A stretch of 64,000 nucleotides of DNA from Papio anubis (GCF_008728515.1 NC_044976.1:209127467-209191466), one strand, 5' to 3'; positions 1 through 14,028 are shown, numbered from the stretch's first letter. Notes: a model not told the origin generated them from the letters alone. Numbers and translations are program-made.

Positions 1-4
1 TACT

Positions 5-302
<298 letters not shown>

Positions 303-796
303 TTACTTAAAAACAGGACTATATTTCTCAGAATTTACCCCTTATATGGAAATTCACAATAAATGATTTTTTTTCTCTGCTTGGGAAAAGATCATTTAAA
401 AGAGCTGCATATGGTTGTTTTTGTTAGTATTCCAAGAAATTCAGGATGTTTGTGTGATATGTAGTGGCTGAAAATTTTTAAATATATATTTATTTCTAAT
501 TCATCTGCTTGTAACAAAGTACCTAAATGTATATATAGTGATCTGAGGAGACAGGAATCCAGTGGGTTAATGAGAAATGGCAAAGGATTTGAGGTTGATG
601 ATGATGTTTGGACCCTAGCTGAGGGTAGCAGAATAGCAGACAGCTTTGGTTAGCTGTGACCGTTAGATACTGGTCTATAGGCTGGACCAAGGAAGCAAAG
701 ACCTTATATCACTCAGGAAATTTTGCTGGGCTCTAATTGGAGGCGTCATGAGCTGAGCCCTTCCTGCTGCTGGGGGAATCCAGGAGCAGTCCCATT

Positions 797-844
797 CAGG
801 TCACCAGACCTCCATGGTCACAGGTCACCAGACCTCCATGATCA
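797..844. repeat. 24-bp tandem duplication, two copies
   Basis: Copies at 797-820 and 821-844, both starting 'caggtcaccagacctccatg', differ at one base (g versus a at unit position 21). The copies are almost identical and adjacent, so this is a recent local slippage or duplication product. Confidence 0.95.
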
Positions 845-1093
845 CAGAGTGACAGCTGGGCAGTGATGGGCTTCAAGGGCAAATTTAAGATTTTCAGGAA
901 GCAGTTGGCTTTTATTTGAAACTTGCAGGATCCCCTCAGACATATAAAAAGAGATATTGGTAAGTGCAGTGAAGAACTTGCCATGGTTGGGTTGTGGGAG
1001 TAATTTTTAAAAATATTATGGTTCTGCCTTTGTGTTTGCTCAAAGAATTTTACCTCACTCAACATGTTGTTAGAACATTTTCCTGATTCCTAC

Positions 1094-1121
1094 AAAAAAA
1101 AAAAAAAAGAAAGAAAGAAAA
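1094..1121. repeat. A-rich / GAAA simple repeat
   Basis: A run of about 15 A followed by three 'gaaa' units. No retroelement is recognisable upstream, so it may be a bare simple repeat. Confidence 0.8.
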
Positions 1122-2947
1122 TATTTTAAAGGTCAGAAGCTACAAGCTTTTCATCATTTAGCCAAGACACATCGATAATATAGTCTATGTATTCAGTTTA
1201 AACAAAATGTCAACTTGAGAGAGTAACTATCAAGCTGTTACCTGAAGACAGATTAGAATGATATTAAGCTGTGGCTTTCATGCCTATCTGGAGATCTTAG
1301 CATATAGTTATTCACTGACTTTTAAATTTTATATATTGTTCCTACAGAGAAAACAGTCACTCATAATTTTAAATGAACTCTAAGTGTTTTATGTGTTATT
1401 AACCTTTTTTTCTCAGTCATGCTAATGTCTCCTAATTTAGATATATACATAAATAGTGAATGAAATGTCTCTCTCCATATTTTGATGTGAAATAGGATGT
1501 CTGCTTTAGACTCAAGGCTTACAAGCCCCAAAGGACACACCATTTGAGAATCCCCCCTAAAGACTAAGTGTCTAGAAAGATCAGTTGTGAAGTCATGAAA
1601 TCAAAGAGTACTTATTTTAGTGTTTTGACAAGGATCCTGAGGCAAGAGACCTCAGAGGATGCAATGATCTCAAAAAGAATTAGCGATTTTAAATGTCACC
1701 AGTGTCTTACATCAGTTTCCTGGAGACTCCTTTCCAGAAATCTACTCCGGTTTCCTTCTTCCGTATCTAAGAAGTGGTCTTGCTCTTGAGCAAAACGGTA
1801 ATATCTTCCAGATAAATAATAAGAGTCTGATAGCAGTCAGTCTGGGAGATACATTTAGGTATGTGTTTTTTGAAGGACCTGGCCTTGTTCATGATTATAT
1901 ACCTCATCTTCCTGTGAACTTTGTATATGGGTGGACCAAGCTTTTCGATGGGGCAGAGTATCTATGAAGTTTACATGAATTAAGGTCCAAGAATCAAGAC
2001 ATTGGCGTTTAAATCTGCTCAGAGAAGATTTCTGTATCAAAAATAATTTAAAATCTGTGGTTAGTTATTTTTTTAAAATGAACTCTCCTTGAGTAAGAAA
2101 TAGCAGCTGAGGTTAAAGAAGGAACTGTGTGTCTCACTGTTTTGAAATATTGTCAGCTATTTTCAAAAATAACACGAAAGGACCACAAGGTAATCCTGCT
2201 GTTATACTCAAACCTGGTGAGACTCTAATGAGTAAATTGGTTCCATTACTCAAGAGGAACATGGACAATTTGAAGAGGGTTTGCAGGATAATCACAAAAA
2301 TTAATAACCTAACAAAAGGCAGGAAAAGTTATGAAAACTGAAGTGCTTGCCAATAGGAAATTCAATGATCTTTGAACTCAGGAAGAGCTACTTGAGAGAA
2401 GATGCTAGTTCCATTTGCTCTTCCTGTAAGGAACAAAACAGACAGCAAACACCAATGTAAAGGCTTTACACTGGAGGAAGGAAACAGTTTCTCCATGGTG
2501 AAACTTGGGAAATTGCAGGAGTGGGACCTAAAGAAGATCGTAGCATTTGATTGTTCAAAGAACCTGGCTACAAAGAGGATAGATTTTTCATCTGTTTGTT
2601 TTGGCTTCGATACATTCTGACCTACATTGATTCTTTAATTTTTCCAACAGTTTCTATGAATTTTGTTCATGCACTTTGTAAGTGTACATCTTAAGTGCAT
2701 TTAGGAGTAAGAAACCGGATCACATGCAGTGTTTGTATCCCTGCTCTGTGTTCATGCATGCCTGTGCTTCCTCCATATTTTCTTCACACCACTTTGAAGA
2801 AAAAGTATGGTGATTGTTACCTTTGGCTCTCTACAAAATCATGGCTACACAGTTCAAAGTAGACTCTCTCCATCCCATTTTTGCTCATGAGGTTCTAGCA
2901 ATTCTTAGACTCTTCAGAGTATCATGCTCTGAATTTTGAAACTTCCC

Positions 2948-3245
2948 GAATTTCTATGTTAAAGCCCTAACCCCCAATGCCACTGTATTTGGAGATAATG
3001 GATTTTAGGAGGTAATAAAGCGTAAATGAGGCCATAAGCGTAGGATCTCTGTCTCTCTTTTCTCATGCAAAGACCTTGTGAGAAGGTGGCATTCTGCAAG
3101 CCAAGGAAGAGAGCCCTAACCAGAAACCAAATTGGCTGAAATGTTGGTCTTGACATTCCCAGTCTCTAGAACTCTGAAAAATAAATGTCTGTTGTTTAAG
3201 GCATCCAGTGGCATTTTGTTATGGCAGCCTAAGCAGACTAATATA
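2948..3245 (+). mobile_element. MaLR LTR, MLT1-like, 5'-truncated
   Basis: The sequence follows the MLT1 pattern: 'gttaaagccctaaccccc', 'ggaggtaataaagcg', 'gccaaggaagagagccct', then the 3' end 'ataaatgtctgttgtttaa' and 'gcagcctaagcagactaa'. It is a non-coding solo LTR remnant. The 5' end is missing or too diverged to see. Confidence 0.8.
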
Positions 3246-5002
<1,757 letters not shown>

Positions 5003-5084
5003 ATACAATTTTTATACAGAAAATACCATCTTAGTTCTTAACATTTTGTATAGTTTCTTACTATACACAGTACTATACACAGAA

Positions 5085-5440
5085 CAAATTAAAATTGTAT
5101 TTTGTAGATTGTTATTTAGGAAAATTTAGCTTACTACTTAGACATGTTGGCACATTGATATTACTTGCATATTTATTTTGCTTCACTTTCACAAGAAATC
5201 TGGGAGATCTGGAGGGGCCAGTGATTAAAACCATCCTCCTTATTTCTCTGTGTTCAGCTATAGTCATTCCCTGGAAAACAATAAAGGCTCACATTCAGTT
5301 TATGAGCTTCAGTGATAAAAATGCAAAGTTATGCTATAAGAATTTTTAAAACTATTATTATATTTATATGAACTGATTTTTCCCTTAGAGCACTCATAAT
5401 TAGAGGAAAGGAAAAGGAAAGGAAACTCATTTAAACAATT
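5085..5440 (+). repeat. Inverted duplication, left copy
   Basis: This segment is the reverse-complement partner of 6545-7195. Over the best stretch (5141-5276) I count about 20 differences in 134 bases, roughly 85% identity, including a shared block 'cacaagaaatctgggagat'. Similarity continues more weakly on both sides, for example 'tcataattagaggaaa' near 5395-5410. I do not recognise the unit as a known repeat family. Confidence 0.8.
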
Positions 5441-5769
5441 GTTTTCAAGAGCCAGAAAAAAAAAAATTTCATTAGTTTTGAAATATTGCCGGTTTGCTAT
5501 TCTGTAATGAGATTTTGAACCAGACTTACACAGTTATTTAACTTTACTTGTTTGGGGAATACGCTTGAAAATTTGCACAATTCATGTGCACTAAGTACTT
5601 CAAAAGTATTTATCTTGATTTTTTCCCTTTGTTTTAGTGAATGGATTACCTGTATACACATCGTTATATATAGTAGCATTACCGCTGTGTTAAACATCAC
5701 CTTTTCTTGTATGTATTAACATATTCTCTCCTATGACTGTTATTTACAATACAGAGAACATGTAAGCCA

Positions 5770-5925
5770 GGGCTTGAAGTTGTAAGACATGATTTCTAGT
5801 CTTAACTTTGTTGTTTGCTAAATGCCTGGCCTTGGGTGGGACATTTAACCCCCCTAAACTCCAGTTTCTGCATCATTAAAATTGAAATAATGATAGCTGT
5901 CCTATGGCTTGTCAGGATATCTTAT
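5770..5925 (+). mobile_element. MIR SINE fragment
   Basis: tRNA-derived MIR core and 3' region: 'gatttctagtcttaactttg', 'ccttgggtgggacattta', 'ctccagtttctgcatcatta' and 'aataatgatagctgtc' follow the MIR consensus order. The copy is ancient and diverged. Confidence 0.7.
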
Positions 5926-6050
5926 ATCAAAAATCTTATACCCGCCCTGTGACTTGCCAAGAAATCTTATATCAAGGTAAAAAGCGCTATCTTTTGTAAA
6001 CTATCATGTACTATAAAAAGTGCTGCCTTTCATAAACTGTAAAGTACTAT
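5899..6050. repeat. Two adjacent tandem microduplications
   Basis: A ~43-bp pair (5899-5941 and 5942-5984, sharing 'aatcttatatcaa' or 'atatcttatatcaa') is followed directly by a 36-bp pair at 5979-6014 and 6015-6050. Both 36-bp units begin 'aaaaag' and end 'tactat', and are about 75-80% identical. They extend out of the end of the MIR. Confidence 0.75.
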
Positions 6051-6154
6051 AAAAATTCATGCTGTCATCTGAGTGACAGTGTAGGTGTCTTGGCTGAAGC
6101 GTGGACACTGGTGCATTTCTCCTAGGGTTCATCACTCACCTGTCATTTTTACAT

Positions 6155-6345
6155 GCCTGGTGACTTAGGGTAAGATCCTTAAACTGTGTGAGTTTCAATT
6201 TCCTCATCTTCAAAATGAGACTTACGAAAACACCCACTTCCCAGGGCCAAAGTATACTTTGAACAATAAAATACATGGAAAACACCTACAGATGAGCCGG
6301 ACAGGTAGCCAGCATTAAATAAATAATTAATATGATCTCCTTTAA
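6155..6345 (+). mobile_element. MIR SINE fragment
   Basis: The order 'ggtgacttagggtaagatcc', 'caatttcctcatcttcaaaa', 'ccagcattaaataaat' matches the MIR core-to-3' layout. With the MIR at 5770-5925 it occupies the spacer between the two inverted copies. Confidence 0.7.
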
Positions 6346-6544
6346 AGTACACAGATTCAGTAGCACACTGGCACATTTATGTAGCTGGCATTTGTATAGA
6401 CTCAGAGTAATATGAATTATGTGTCAAAAATATCTTCTATTTTCATCTTTATGATATTTAGTTTTTCTATTAACCGAATAATACACGTTTGCTATAAAGG
6501 ATCAGAATACACAGAGAAGCCTCAGGACAAAAACAAAAACCAGC

Positions 6545-7195
6545 AGTATCTAAATAAAATCCTTGCAATTTCCTCTAATTATGACCACTCTATGGGAAAA
6601 AAAACAGTTCGTTAGTAGTAGTTTAAAATTTTTTTGTAGCCCAAGGTTTTTTTTGTTGTTGTTGTTAATCACCAAAGCTTATAACACAAGCTTGAGCCTT
6701 TGTGATTTTTCAGGGAATAACTATAGCAAGTACAGGGAACTAAGGATGATGATTTTAGTCACTGGCCCCTCAAAATCTCCCAGATTTCTTGTGAACATGA
6801 AGTGAAATAAATATGCAAGTAATATCAATATGGCAATATGTCTGATATGGTTTGACTGTGTCCCCAGCCAAATCTCATCTTGAATTCCCACGTTGTGGGA
6901 GGGACCTGGTGGGAGGTAATTGAATCATGGGGGCAGGTCTTTCCCGTGCTGTTCTCATGATAGTGAATGAGTCTCACGAGATCTGATGGTTTTATAAGGG
7001 CGAGTTTCCCTGCACAAGCTCTCTCTTTGCCTGCTGCCATCCATGCCACATAACTGGCTCCTCCTTGCCTTCCGCTGTGATTGTGAGGCTTCCCCAACCA
7101 CGTGGAAGTCCAATTAAACCTCTTTCTTTTGTAAATTGCCCAGTCATTGACGAATACAATGCAAAGCAGTAAATTACCCAAATAAAAATCACCAT
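6545..7195 (-). repeat. Inverted duplication, right copy, split by a THE1 LTR
   Basis: In reverse complement this matches 5085-5440. The part at 6545-6842 aligns well. After the LTR at 6843-7146 the similarity resumes, weakly: the 'cagtaaattacccaaataaaaatc' region at 7168-7192 pairs with 'gattgttatttaggaaaattta' at 5108-5130. The LTR therefore inserted into a pre-existing copy. Confidence 0.75.
6843..7146 (+). mobile_element. THE1 (MaLR) LTR, 3'-truncated
   Basis: Starts at the canonical LTR boundary 'tgatatggtttgactgtgtc' and runs through 'aatctcatcttgaattccca', 'gatctgatggttttataagg' and 'ttaaacctctttcttttgta' to 'attgcccagtc'. The last ~45 bases of a THE1 LTR are absent. It is a non-coding solo LTR. 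The 125-codon antisense open frame across it (6825-7202) has no coding meaning. Confidence 0.9.
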
Positions 7196-8824
7196 TTAGC
7201 ATCTTTCAGAAGGAAAAGCATTTGAGCAAAAAATGGTATCAGGGAAAATCAAGGTTCATAGGTGACAAGGATAGAAAGGGGATGGGTTTCAGTGCCAAGA
7301 AACCAGTCCCTAAGTACAGACACCCAGCAAAGGAAGAAGAATTCAAGACATGTAAGAGAGAGGGAGGCAACAGATGTTTAAAACTACAGTAGTTTTAAAA
7401 AGAACTGAGAATTACTGCACTAGTCCAAAGGCTGAAGAGCTAAAACCTGTGGCCTTGCTTAGGGTAGAGTTACAGTGGTTTCCCCATTGCCTCCCATAGT
7501 ATTTGGCCACTTTGCTGGCAGGATTGTTTCCAAAGTGGTTTGTAGAGAGGTCTAGAGGTACACATAGAAACCACCTTCCAGTTCTTTCTTCAAAAAAATA
7601 GAAGTAAAATAGGAAAGATAACAATTCCCTGAATCATTTTCTTCATACTTGTGGCATCAAAAACCACTGTCCTGGTAGATGATGAGAGAGAGCTGGCAGC
7701 ATAGAAAAGTAAGGGAGGAAAGGTGACTACATTTCAGGTATATGGCTTTATGCAGACAGAATGGAAAATTATTCATACACAGAAGCAATTTTTAAAAAGA
7801 GATTCTGAGAAAGAACTGACAAGCCAAGTTTGTTAAATTCGTTTTCTAAAAACAGGCATTAAAAGGTAATTATTATTTTGTAAAACTGTGTACCATGGCA
7901 GGTATTATGAATGCTGTGATGTCTATACTTGACATTACTACATAATTAAGACCAGATTATTTCAAATCTTGAGAAATCACTCTCCTATTTCCTTCTCAAA
8001 GGTCATTATTTCCAAGTCATTAGCCTAAAAAGAAATATTAGAGTACTTGAATAGCATATAGGAAAGAAGCTTACATGTTTAAAGCAGATTTATTCTTTAG
8101 ATGCTGCAGGAATTTAATTTACAATTGTGGACCTCTCAAAAGGCAGGAACATGCATATCTGATATCTCGGCATTCTAGAATTCTACTCAAACACTTCATC
8201 TACAAAGAGTGAAAGTGAATCAATTACCTTTCTCGTTTTCTGGAAGTAAAATACTTAACACTATAAGACTATTAAATTGATCAGCGGTGCATAGCATTTC
8301 AGATATAATAAATGTATTAATAACATGCTTCCAGTCAAGCATATACACTTTTGGCAAAAGTCAATTCTTCCAAATATCAAAGGCTGATTTTCCCATGGTC
8401 GCCCATTGTGTACAGCTGCCTGTCTTACTGCAGAAACATTGAGTTTAATAAACGCTTACTGAGGGACAACCATGTGTCCTCTCAGCTCTGACCAAGGTAT
8501 ACAGGTGCCGTCTCTCCACATGAGCAGGATCTGGGTTGTCTGTGTCCTTCTTGCCTCACAGATCCACTTACACTTCAAAAGTAATAAAATAGTCTCTGAG
8601 TTCGTTCTTTTTGATGAGTTGACATGCAAGTATGTTCTCACAAACTTACTTCTTTTAGCACAATTCTAAAACTGTATATACATTTTTACTAAAACCTGGA
8701 AAGTAAAGAGTTTTAAAAAGAAGAAAAAAATGAGGCCTTCATAGTTTGTCGTACTGAGTCAACCACAGTTAACGTATTGGCATTTTTCTTTGAAGACTTT
8801 TTTTCCTAAGTTTTTCTCTTTTTT
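7196..8824. other. No recognised gene or repeat
   Basis: AT-rich single-copy-looking sequence. No exon-like open frame and no repeat recognised. Confidence 0.45.
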
Positions 8825-8930
8825 AAAATTTTTATTTATTTTTTATTATTATTATACTTTAAGTTCTAGGGTACATGTGCATAATGTGCAGGTTTGTTAC
8901 ATATGTATACTTGTGCCATGTTGGTGTGCT

Positions 8931-8966
8931 GCACCCATCAACTCGTCAGCACCCATCAACTCGTCA
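8931..8966. repeat. 18-bp perfect tandem duplication within L1 3'UTR
   Basis: The unit 'gcacccatcaactcgtca' occurs at 8931-8948 and again, identically, at 8949-8966. The L1 consensus I remember has one copy, so this arose in or after this insertion. Confidence 0.95.
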
Positions 8967-9072
8967 TTTACATCAGGTATAACTGCCAATGCAATCCCTC
9001 CCCCCTTCCCCCTCCCCATGATAGGCCCCGGTGTGTGATGTTCCCCTTCCCGAGTCCAAGTGATCTCATTGT

Positions 9073-9404
9073 TCAGTTCCCACCTATGAGTGAGAACATG
9101 CGGTGTTTGGTTTTCTGTTCTTGTGATAGTTTGCTAAGAATGATGGTTTCCAGCTGCATCCATGTCCCTACAAAGGACACAAACTCATCCTTTTTTATGG
9201 CTGCATAGTATTCCATGGTGTATATGTGCCACATTTTCTTAATCCAGTCTGTCACTGATGGACATTTGGGTTGATTCCAAGTCTTTGCTATTGTGAATAG
9301 TGCTGCAATAAACATACGTGTGCATGTGTCTTTATAGCAGCATGATTTATAATCCTTTGGGTATATACCCAGTAATGGGATGGCTGGGTCATATGGTACA
9401 TCTA
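9073..9404 (-). pseudogene. LINE-1 ORF2 C-terminal fragment
   Basis: Antisense reading gives about 110 residues of the ORF2p C-terminus. They include 'MFIAALFTIAKTWNQPKCP', 'DWIKKMWHIYTMEYYAAIK' and the ending 'SLIGGN', followed by the normal ORF2 stop at 9073. Full-length ORF2p (about 1,275 residues) carries endonuclease and reverse transcriptase domains. Both are missing here, leaving only the tail of the cysteine-rich C-terminal segment. There is no promoter, so the fragment is inert. The reading frame is open across the fragment, which fits a fairly young (primate) copy. Confidence 0.93.
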
Positions 9405-9497
9405 ATAATATTGCATGTGTTGTTTCTGTATTCTTATTTCATATATTAAAAGTATGTTCTGTTTTACTACATAGTTTTGCAAAACTCATTTTTGAGT

Positions 9498-9907
9498 AGT
9501 ATTATGGACTGAATTGTATTCCTCCAAAACACATATGTTGAAGCTTAACTCCCAGTGTGACGGTATTTGGAGAGGGAACTTTTGGGAGGTGATTACCCTT
9601 AGATGAGGTCCAATAGGATTAGTGCCTTGGTCCAATGCCTTCTTATAAGGGATTAGAGGCCTTATAAAAAGAGATAGCTATCTCTCTTTGTCTTTTCCTT
9701 CACACTTGCACAAAGAAGAGGTCATGTGAAAATGTGTTGAGAAGGTGGCTGTATTTGCCAAGTGACAAGAACCTTCACCAGGAATTGAATGGGCTAGCAT
9801 CTTGATCTTGGGCTTCCCAGACTCCAAAGCTATGAGAGATAAATTTCTCTTGCTTAAGTCATCCAATCTATGGTATTTTGTTACAGCAGCTTGAGCAGAC
9901 TAAGACA
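9498..9907 (+). mobile_element. MaLR LTR, MLT1-like, near full length
   Basis: Runs from 'tattatggactgaattg' through 'atatgttgaagcttaactcc', 'gggattagaggccttataaa', 'aggtcatgtgaaaatgtg' and 'cttgatcttgggcttcccag' to 'gcagcttgagcagactaaga'. The order and the ~410-bp length fit an MLT1-type LTR. It is a solo LTR with no internal sequence next to it. Confidence 0.85.
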
Positions 9908-10534
9908 AGTGGCTGTATCATGTGTTGTTTAATTATTTCTGATTGTTCATAACAATAAAATTAGGATGTATGTCTTCGTGCATAAAGTATTTTTGTGTAT
10001 TCCACATTACTTCCTTTGTGTAAATTCTCAGAAGTGGAATTATTTGATAAAACCTAGGAATACTGACTAAATGTTTACAGATTAGTTATAACAGATTGCA
10101 TACCCAAAAGAATAAGGAAAACATATCTCTGAAACCTAACAGCATTGAACCTGAAAATGTGACCAAAACTCTCTAAATTATTAGTTAGAATATCAGAACT
10201 ATATTTGATAACAGCCTCAGGAAAATAGGGAAGAAAATTAGTTTATTTTCTGTTGTCTTTACTTTTTTTCTAGTCTTAATTTTCATTATATTCAGCAGAA
10301 TTCATTTTCTTTCACTCTGGAAGGAAAAATAAACCTGAATTTCTATGCCTTCAGATATTTAATTCATTATTTTTTTCTCATGGAAGAAAGGTGATATCTG
10401 ATAAAGAGATCCTCATAAAAGAAAGATTAAGTAACAGCTACAGGGCTCTTCGCTCATCAGCTTGTATACCTTTCTATCAAGGCACCAGTGTTCCCTTGTA
10501 TTCCTACATTCTTGAGAATTGGCTGTGATATAAT
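9908..10534. other. No recognised gene or repeat
   Basis: AT-rich sequence. Nothing identified. Confidence 0.45.
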
Positions 10535-10960
10535 GTTAGAATCTTAGCTTTGAAAAGGATCTTGGGGCTATCAACCTCACACCCATCTAATATATGCCAT
10601 TCCCTCTGTAACATCTTCAGCAGGTATCCATTTAATGTCAGCACGAGTACATTAAGTGACAAGGAGCTCGCTATTTCGCAAGTCAGTCTAATTTACAGAT
10701 ATTCTTCTTTGACCTTTGGAAAATTGCTCTAAAAAGCAAGTCCCAAACTCTGAAACTTCTATGAGATAATGCTGGTACTGCTTTCTGACAGAATCACGAA
10801 GAACAAATCTAATTCCACTTTCACTTCATAACCCCTCTGAACTTTGGAAAGAGCTATCAAACAAGCCTTTTCCTAGGTAAATGTTATCTGTTCATCCCCT
10901 GTCCCTTACAGGATATGCCTTTGAGTCCTACTGGCATCTTAATGGGCATATTCCTATTGG
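10535..10960 (+). mobile_element. L3/CR1-like LINE fragment
   Basis: 'gacaaggagctcgctatttc', 'acttctatgagataatgctg', 'agaacaaatctaattccact' and 'ttggaaagagctatcaa' follow the order of the L3/CR1 3' region ('aggcagctcattcc', 'aacttccacccattggtcct', 'aacaagtctaatccc', 'gaagacagctatc'). Divergence is very high, so the family call is tentative. Confidence 0.5.
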
Positions 10961-11165
10961 AGACAGTCATGTACCTGTAGCCCACAGACTTGTTTTTGGT
11001 CCTTGAGTGTTTGGGAGGAAAATTAAGAAAGATGTGTGGGACGTTATTTCTTTAGTTTGGCACACTCCTCCTATTTTCTTACTTAAGAAGTGTTTCCTTA
11101 TCTAAGTTACCTAGCGGCTTTGGGAAGTTTTTCAGTTTGTAATTTGTGTCTGAAAGGGCAGCTCC

Positions 11166-11280
11166 TGTCTATCATTCTACCCTGAACATGCCTGATCTCA
11201 TCTGAAAGGGCAACTCCCTTGACTGAACCCATACTGTAGATATGATGTGAACAGCCTGGAGGAAAAGAGCTACCGGCTCC
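11166..11280 (+). pseudogene. 5S rRNA-like fragment
   Basis: 'accctgaacatgcctgatct' plus 'catctga' (11179-11205) matches the 5S rRNA segment 'ACCCTGAACGCGCCCGATCT' plus 'CGTCTGA'. There are four differences in 27 bases, all transitions of the kind expected from CpG decay. A weaker match to the 5S 3' region ('gatgtgaacagcctggagga') follows at about 11240-11260 with the right spacing. It could be a 5S pseudogene or the 5S-derived head of an old SINE such as AmnSINE1. It is not functional. Confidence 0.5.
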
Positions 11281-12074
11281 CTTATCCTAACTATATTCCA
11301 CTAATGATTAAAACCCATGTGATGCTTTTATCAGCTGTTTCTACCCTTTACTCTTATTTACCCTTCAGTTGTCTTCTTAATAATAACTAAAGTTCCTAAG
11401 ATATTTTCTGACTGATTGGCAATCCAGTTGACTAAAATTCTCCACTCTCTTTTACTTGTGCAGTTAATTTTTTGAACCTAAGCATAGAACTTTGTACATA
11501 GTACCACTGACCATCATCTTCCTAAAGTCAGTTCAACTAGGCAGAATTTTAAAGACTTTTTGGTCCTCGTTCTACCAGTTCTTCATGGGATTGTGTGGTG
11601 TGCAGACAGCCTTCTCTCTTTAGCATGTACTGATCAACTAATGAGCAAGACCAGACAGAGGGGTGCCAGAGGCACGGCACTGAAAACCTTTCTGTTTCCC
11701 TCTGGGTCCTCCATGCTTCTTTCTCTTCTTTGAATCTCCTCATTCACCAAGACTTGTCACCAAGGTGTGCAAGGTCTGTCCTTAAAATGACTGTCAAGTT
11801 CTCCTCTTCGTTCTCATGATTGACAGCTGTTCCTCATCATATTAGGCCTAGAGTTGTGCCGGTAATCACTTAGCTCAGCTAGCTGGCTCTTACCTCTCAC
11901 GTTCTCATCCATCTTGCATAACATTGCCTGATCATTTTCCTAAGATGTCACATTCATCACGTCTCTTCTGCTCCTGATCTTTAGACTCCAGTTAGAAATG
12001 CAGATCCCTCTGTGTAGAGTGCATTGACTCAGTCATCTCCTTCCTTCCTAACCCACCCAGTGTTCTATGCAGCC
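11281..12074. other. Probable decayed LINE sequence, no gene
   Basis: Pyrimidine-rich, weakly L2/CR1-like sequence upstream of the L2 fragment at 12075. No clear landmarks and no gene-like open frame. Confidence 0.35.
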
Positions 12075-12340
12075 TGGACTCCAATCGCCATAGGGATGTT
12101 TGCTTCTTCTCACCCCATTCCTTGCTCATGCTATTCCTTCCATCTGGAATATTCCTGACTCTCCTTATCAGCTATCCAAATCTTATCTACTCTTTAAAGG
12201 CTAGATTTAAACCTCTTTTTCTCCATGGAATTTATTTGCTTTTGTTTATGTTAATCACTCTAAGTCAACTCCTAATGTCTAGACAATAATTTTTCTATTA
12301 ACATTATCACTTTATAGTTCTAGTCATGTCAAGCTTCTTC
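12075..12340 (+). mobile_element. L2 LINE fragment
   Basis: 'ctcatgctattccttccatc', 'tggaatattcctgactctcc' and 'ctttaaaggctagatttaaa' match the L2 pattern 'tgctgttccctctgcctggaatgctcttcc ... ccttcaaagcccag'. It is an ancient, non-coding copy. Confidence 0.6.
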
Positions 12341-12904
12341 TGGGCTGCAGGGAAATTTCCTCAAGGAGAGGCAATTTCATTCAATGCTTTGGTAGAAACC
12401 ATTTTTCCTCAGATAGCATTAAACAGATGGTTGATGCTTGGCAAATGTTGCTGCTCTTTGGTTGACTTATTTACCTTTTAAAGGGAGGTAGTACTTAAAT
12501 TTGTCACTAATCTTGGAATTTCAACTTGAGGATAACATTTTGGGGCAATTAACCTATGCCCAGCCATTGTAACAGTATTCTGAAGAGCTGCCTACTTGCC
12601 CCCAGAACATGGGTGTTTTGGATTCAGTTCTGGCATTTATATCAAGGTAGGGCGCTGCCGTTAGTTCTGGTTTTAAAAATACTGTACACAATTTCTTCCC
12701 TTTACTGAACAATCTCTCTCTGGGTGCTACTCTGAGCTAACTTTCACAAATGTTCATTTCACTTATAGATCTAGAAAGGTAATCATTATCATTTTCCCTT
12801 CCCAAATAAAAACTTTAGTATCATAATAGCTTGTAGACATTTTCTGTCTGGCATATTAAATTAATGTCTACCATTTACAAAAATAAAATGCACCCTTCAC
12901 TTTG
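12341..12904. other. No recognised gene or repeat
   Basis: Nothing identified beyond ordinary AT-rich sequence. Confidence 0.4.
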
Positions 12905-13061
12905 ATTTTTTTTTTCCCCCAGACAGAGTCTCACTCTGTTGCCCAGGCTGGAGTGAGTGCAGTGGTGTGATCTCAGCTCACTGCAGCCTCTACCTCTTGG
13001 GTTCAAGTGATTCTCATGCCTCAGCATCCTGAGTAGCTAGGATTACAGGCATGTGCCACCA
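12905..13061 (-). mobile_element. Alu right monomer only (5'-truncated)
   Basis: 'agacagagtctcactctgtt' through 'gattacaggcatgtgccacc' is a single antisense right monomer. It ends where the mid-element linker should begin. It contains a 4-bp duplication ('tggagtgagtgcagtgg' in place of 'tggagtgcagtgg'). Confidence 0.88.

Positions 13062-14028
<967 letters not shown>

Larger units (their letters stand above)
303..2947. other. No recognised gene or repeat
   Basis: AT-rich sequence with only short, unrelated open frames (up to about 90 codons) and no recognisable exon. It contains a 24-bp tandem duplication at 797-844 and an A-rich simple tract at 1094-1121. Very old, decayed repeats cannot be excluded by eye. 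Confidence 0.5.
8825..9404 (-). mobile_element. L1PA-type LINE-1, 5'-truncated 3' end
   Basis: Antisense L1 end: an A-rich tail seen as 'ttattattattatacttta', then 'agttctagggtacatgtgc' and the 3'UTR landmarks 'aggccccggtgtgtgatgtt' and 'tgagtgagaacatgcggtg'. It continues into the end of ORF2 and stops near 9404, giving about 580 bp. An 18-bp unit in the 3'UTR is tandemly duplicated at 8931-8966. Confidence 0.95.

Noticed and set aside
6825..7202. 125-codon antisense open frame
   Set aside because: It coincides with a THE1 LTR, which is non-coding.
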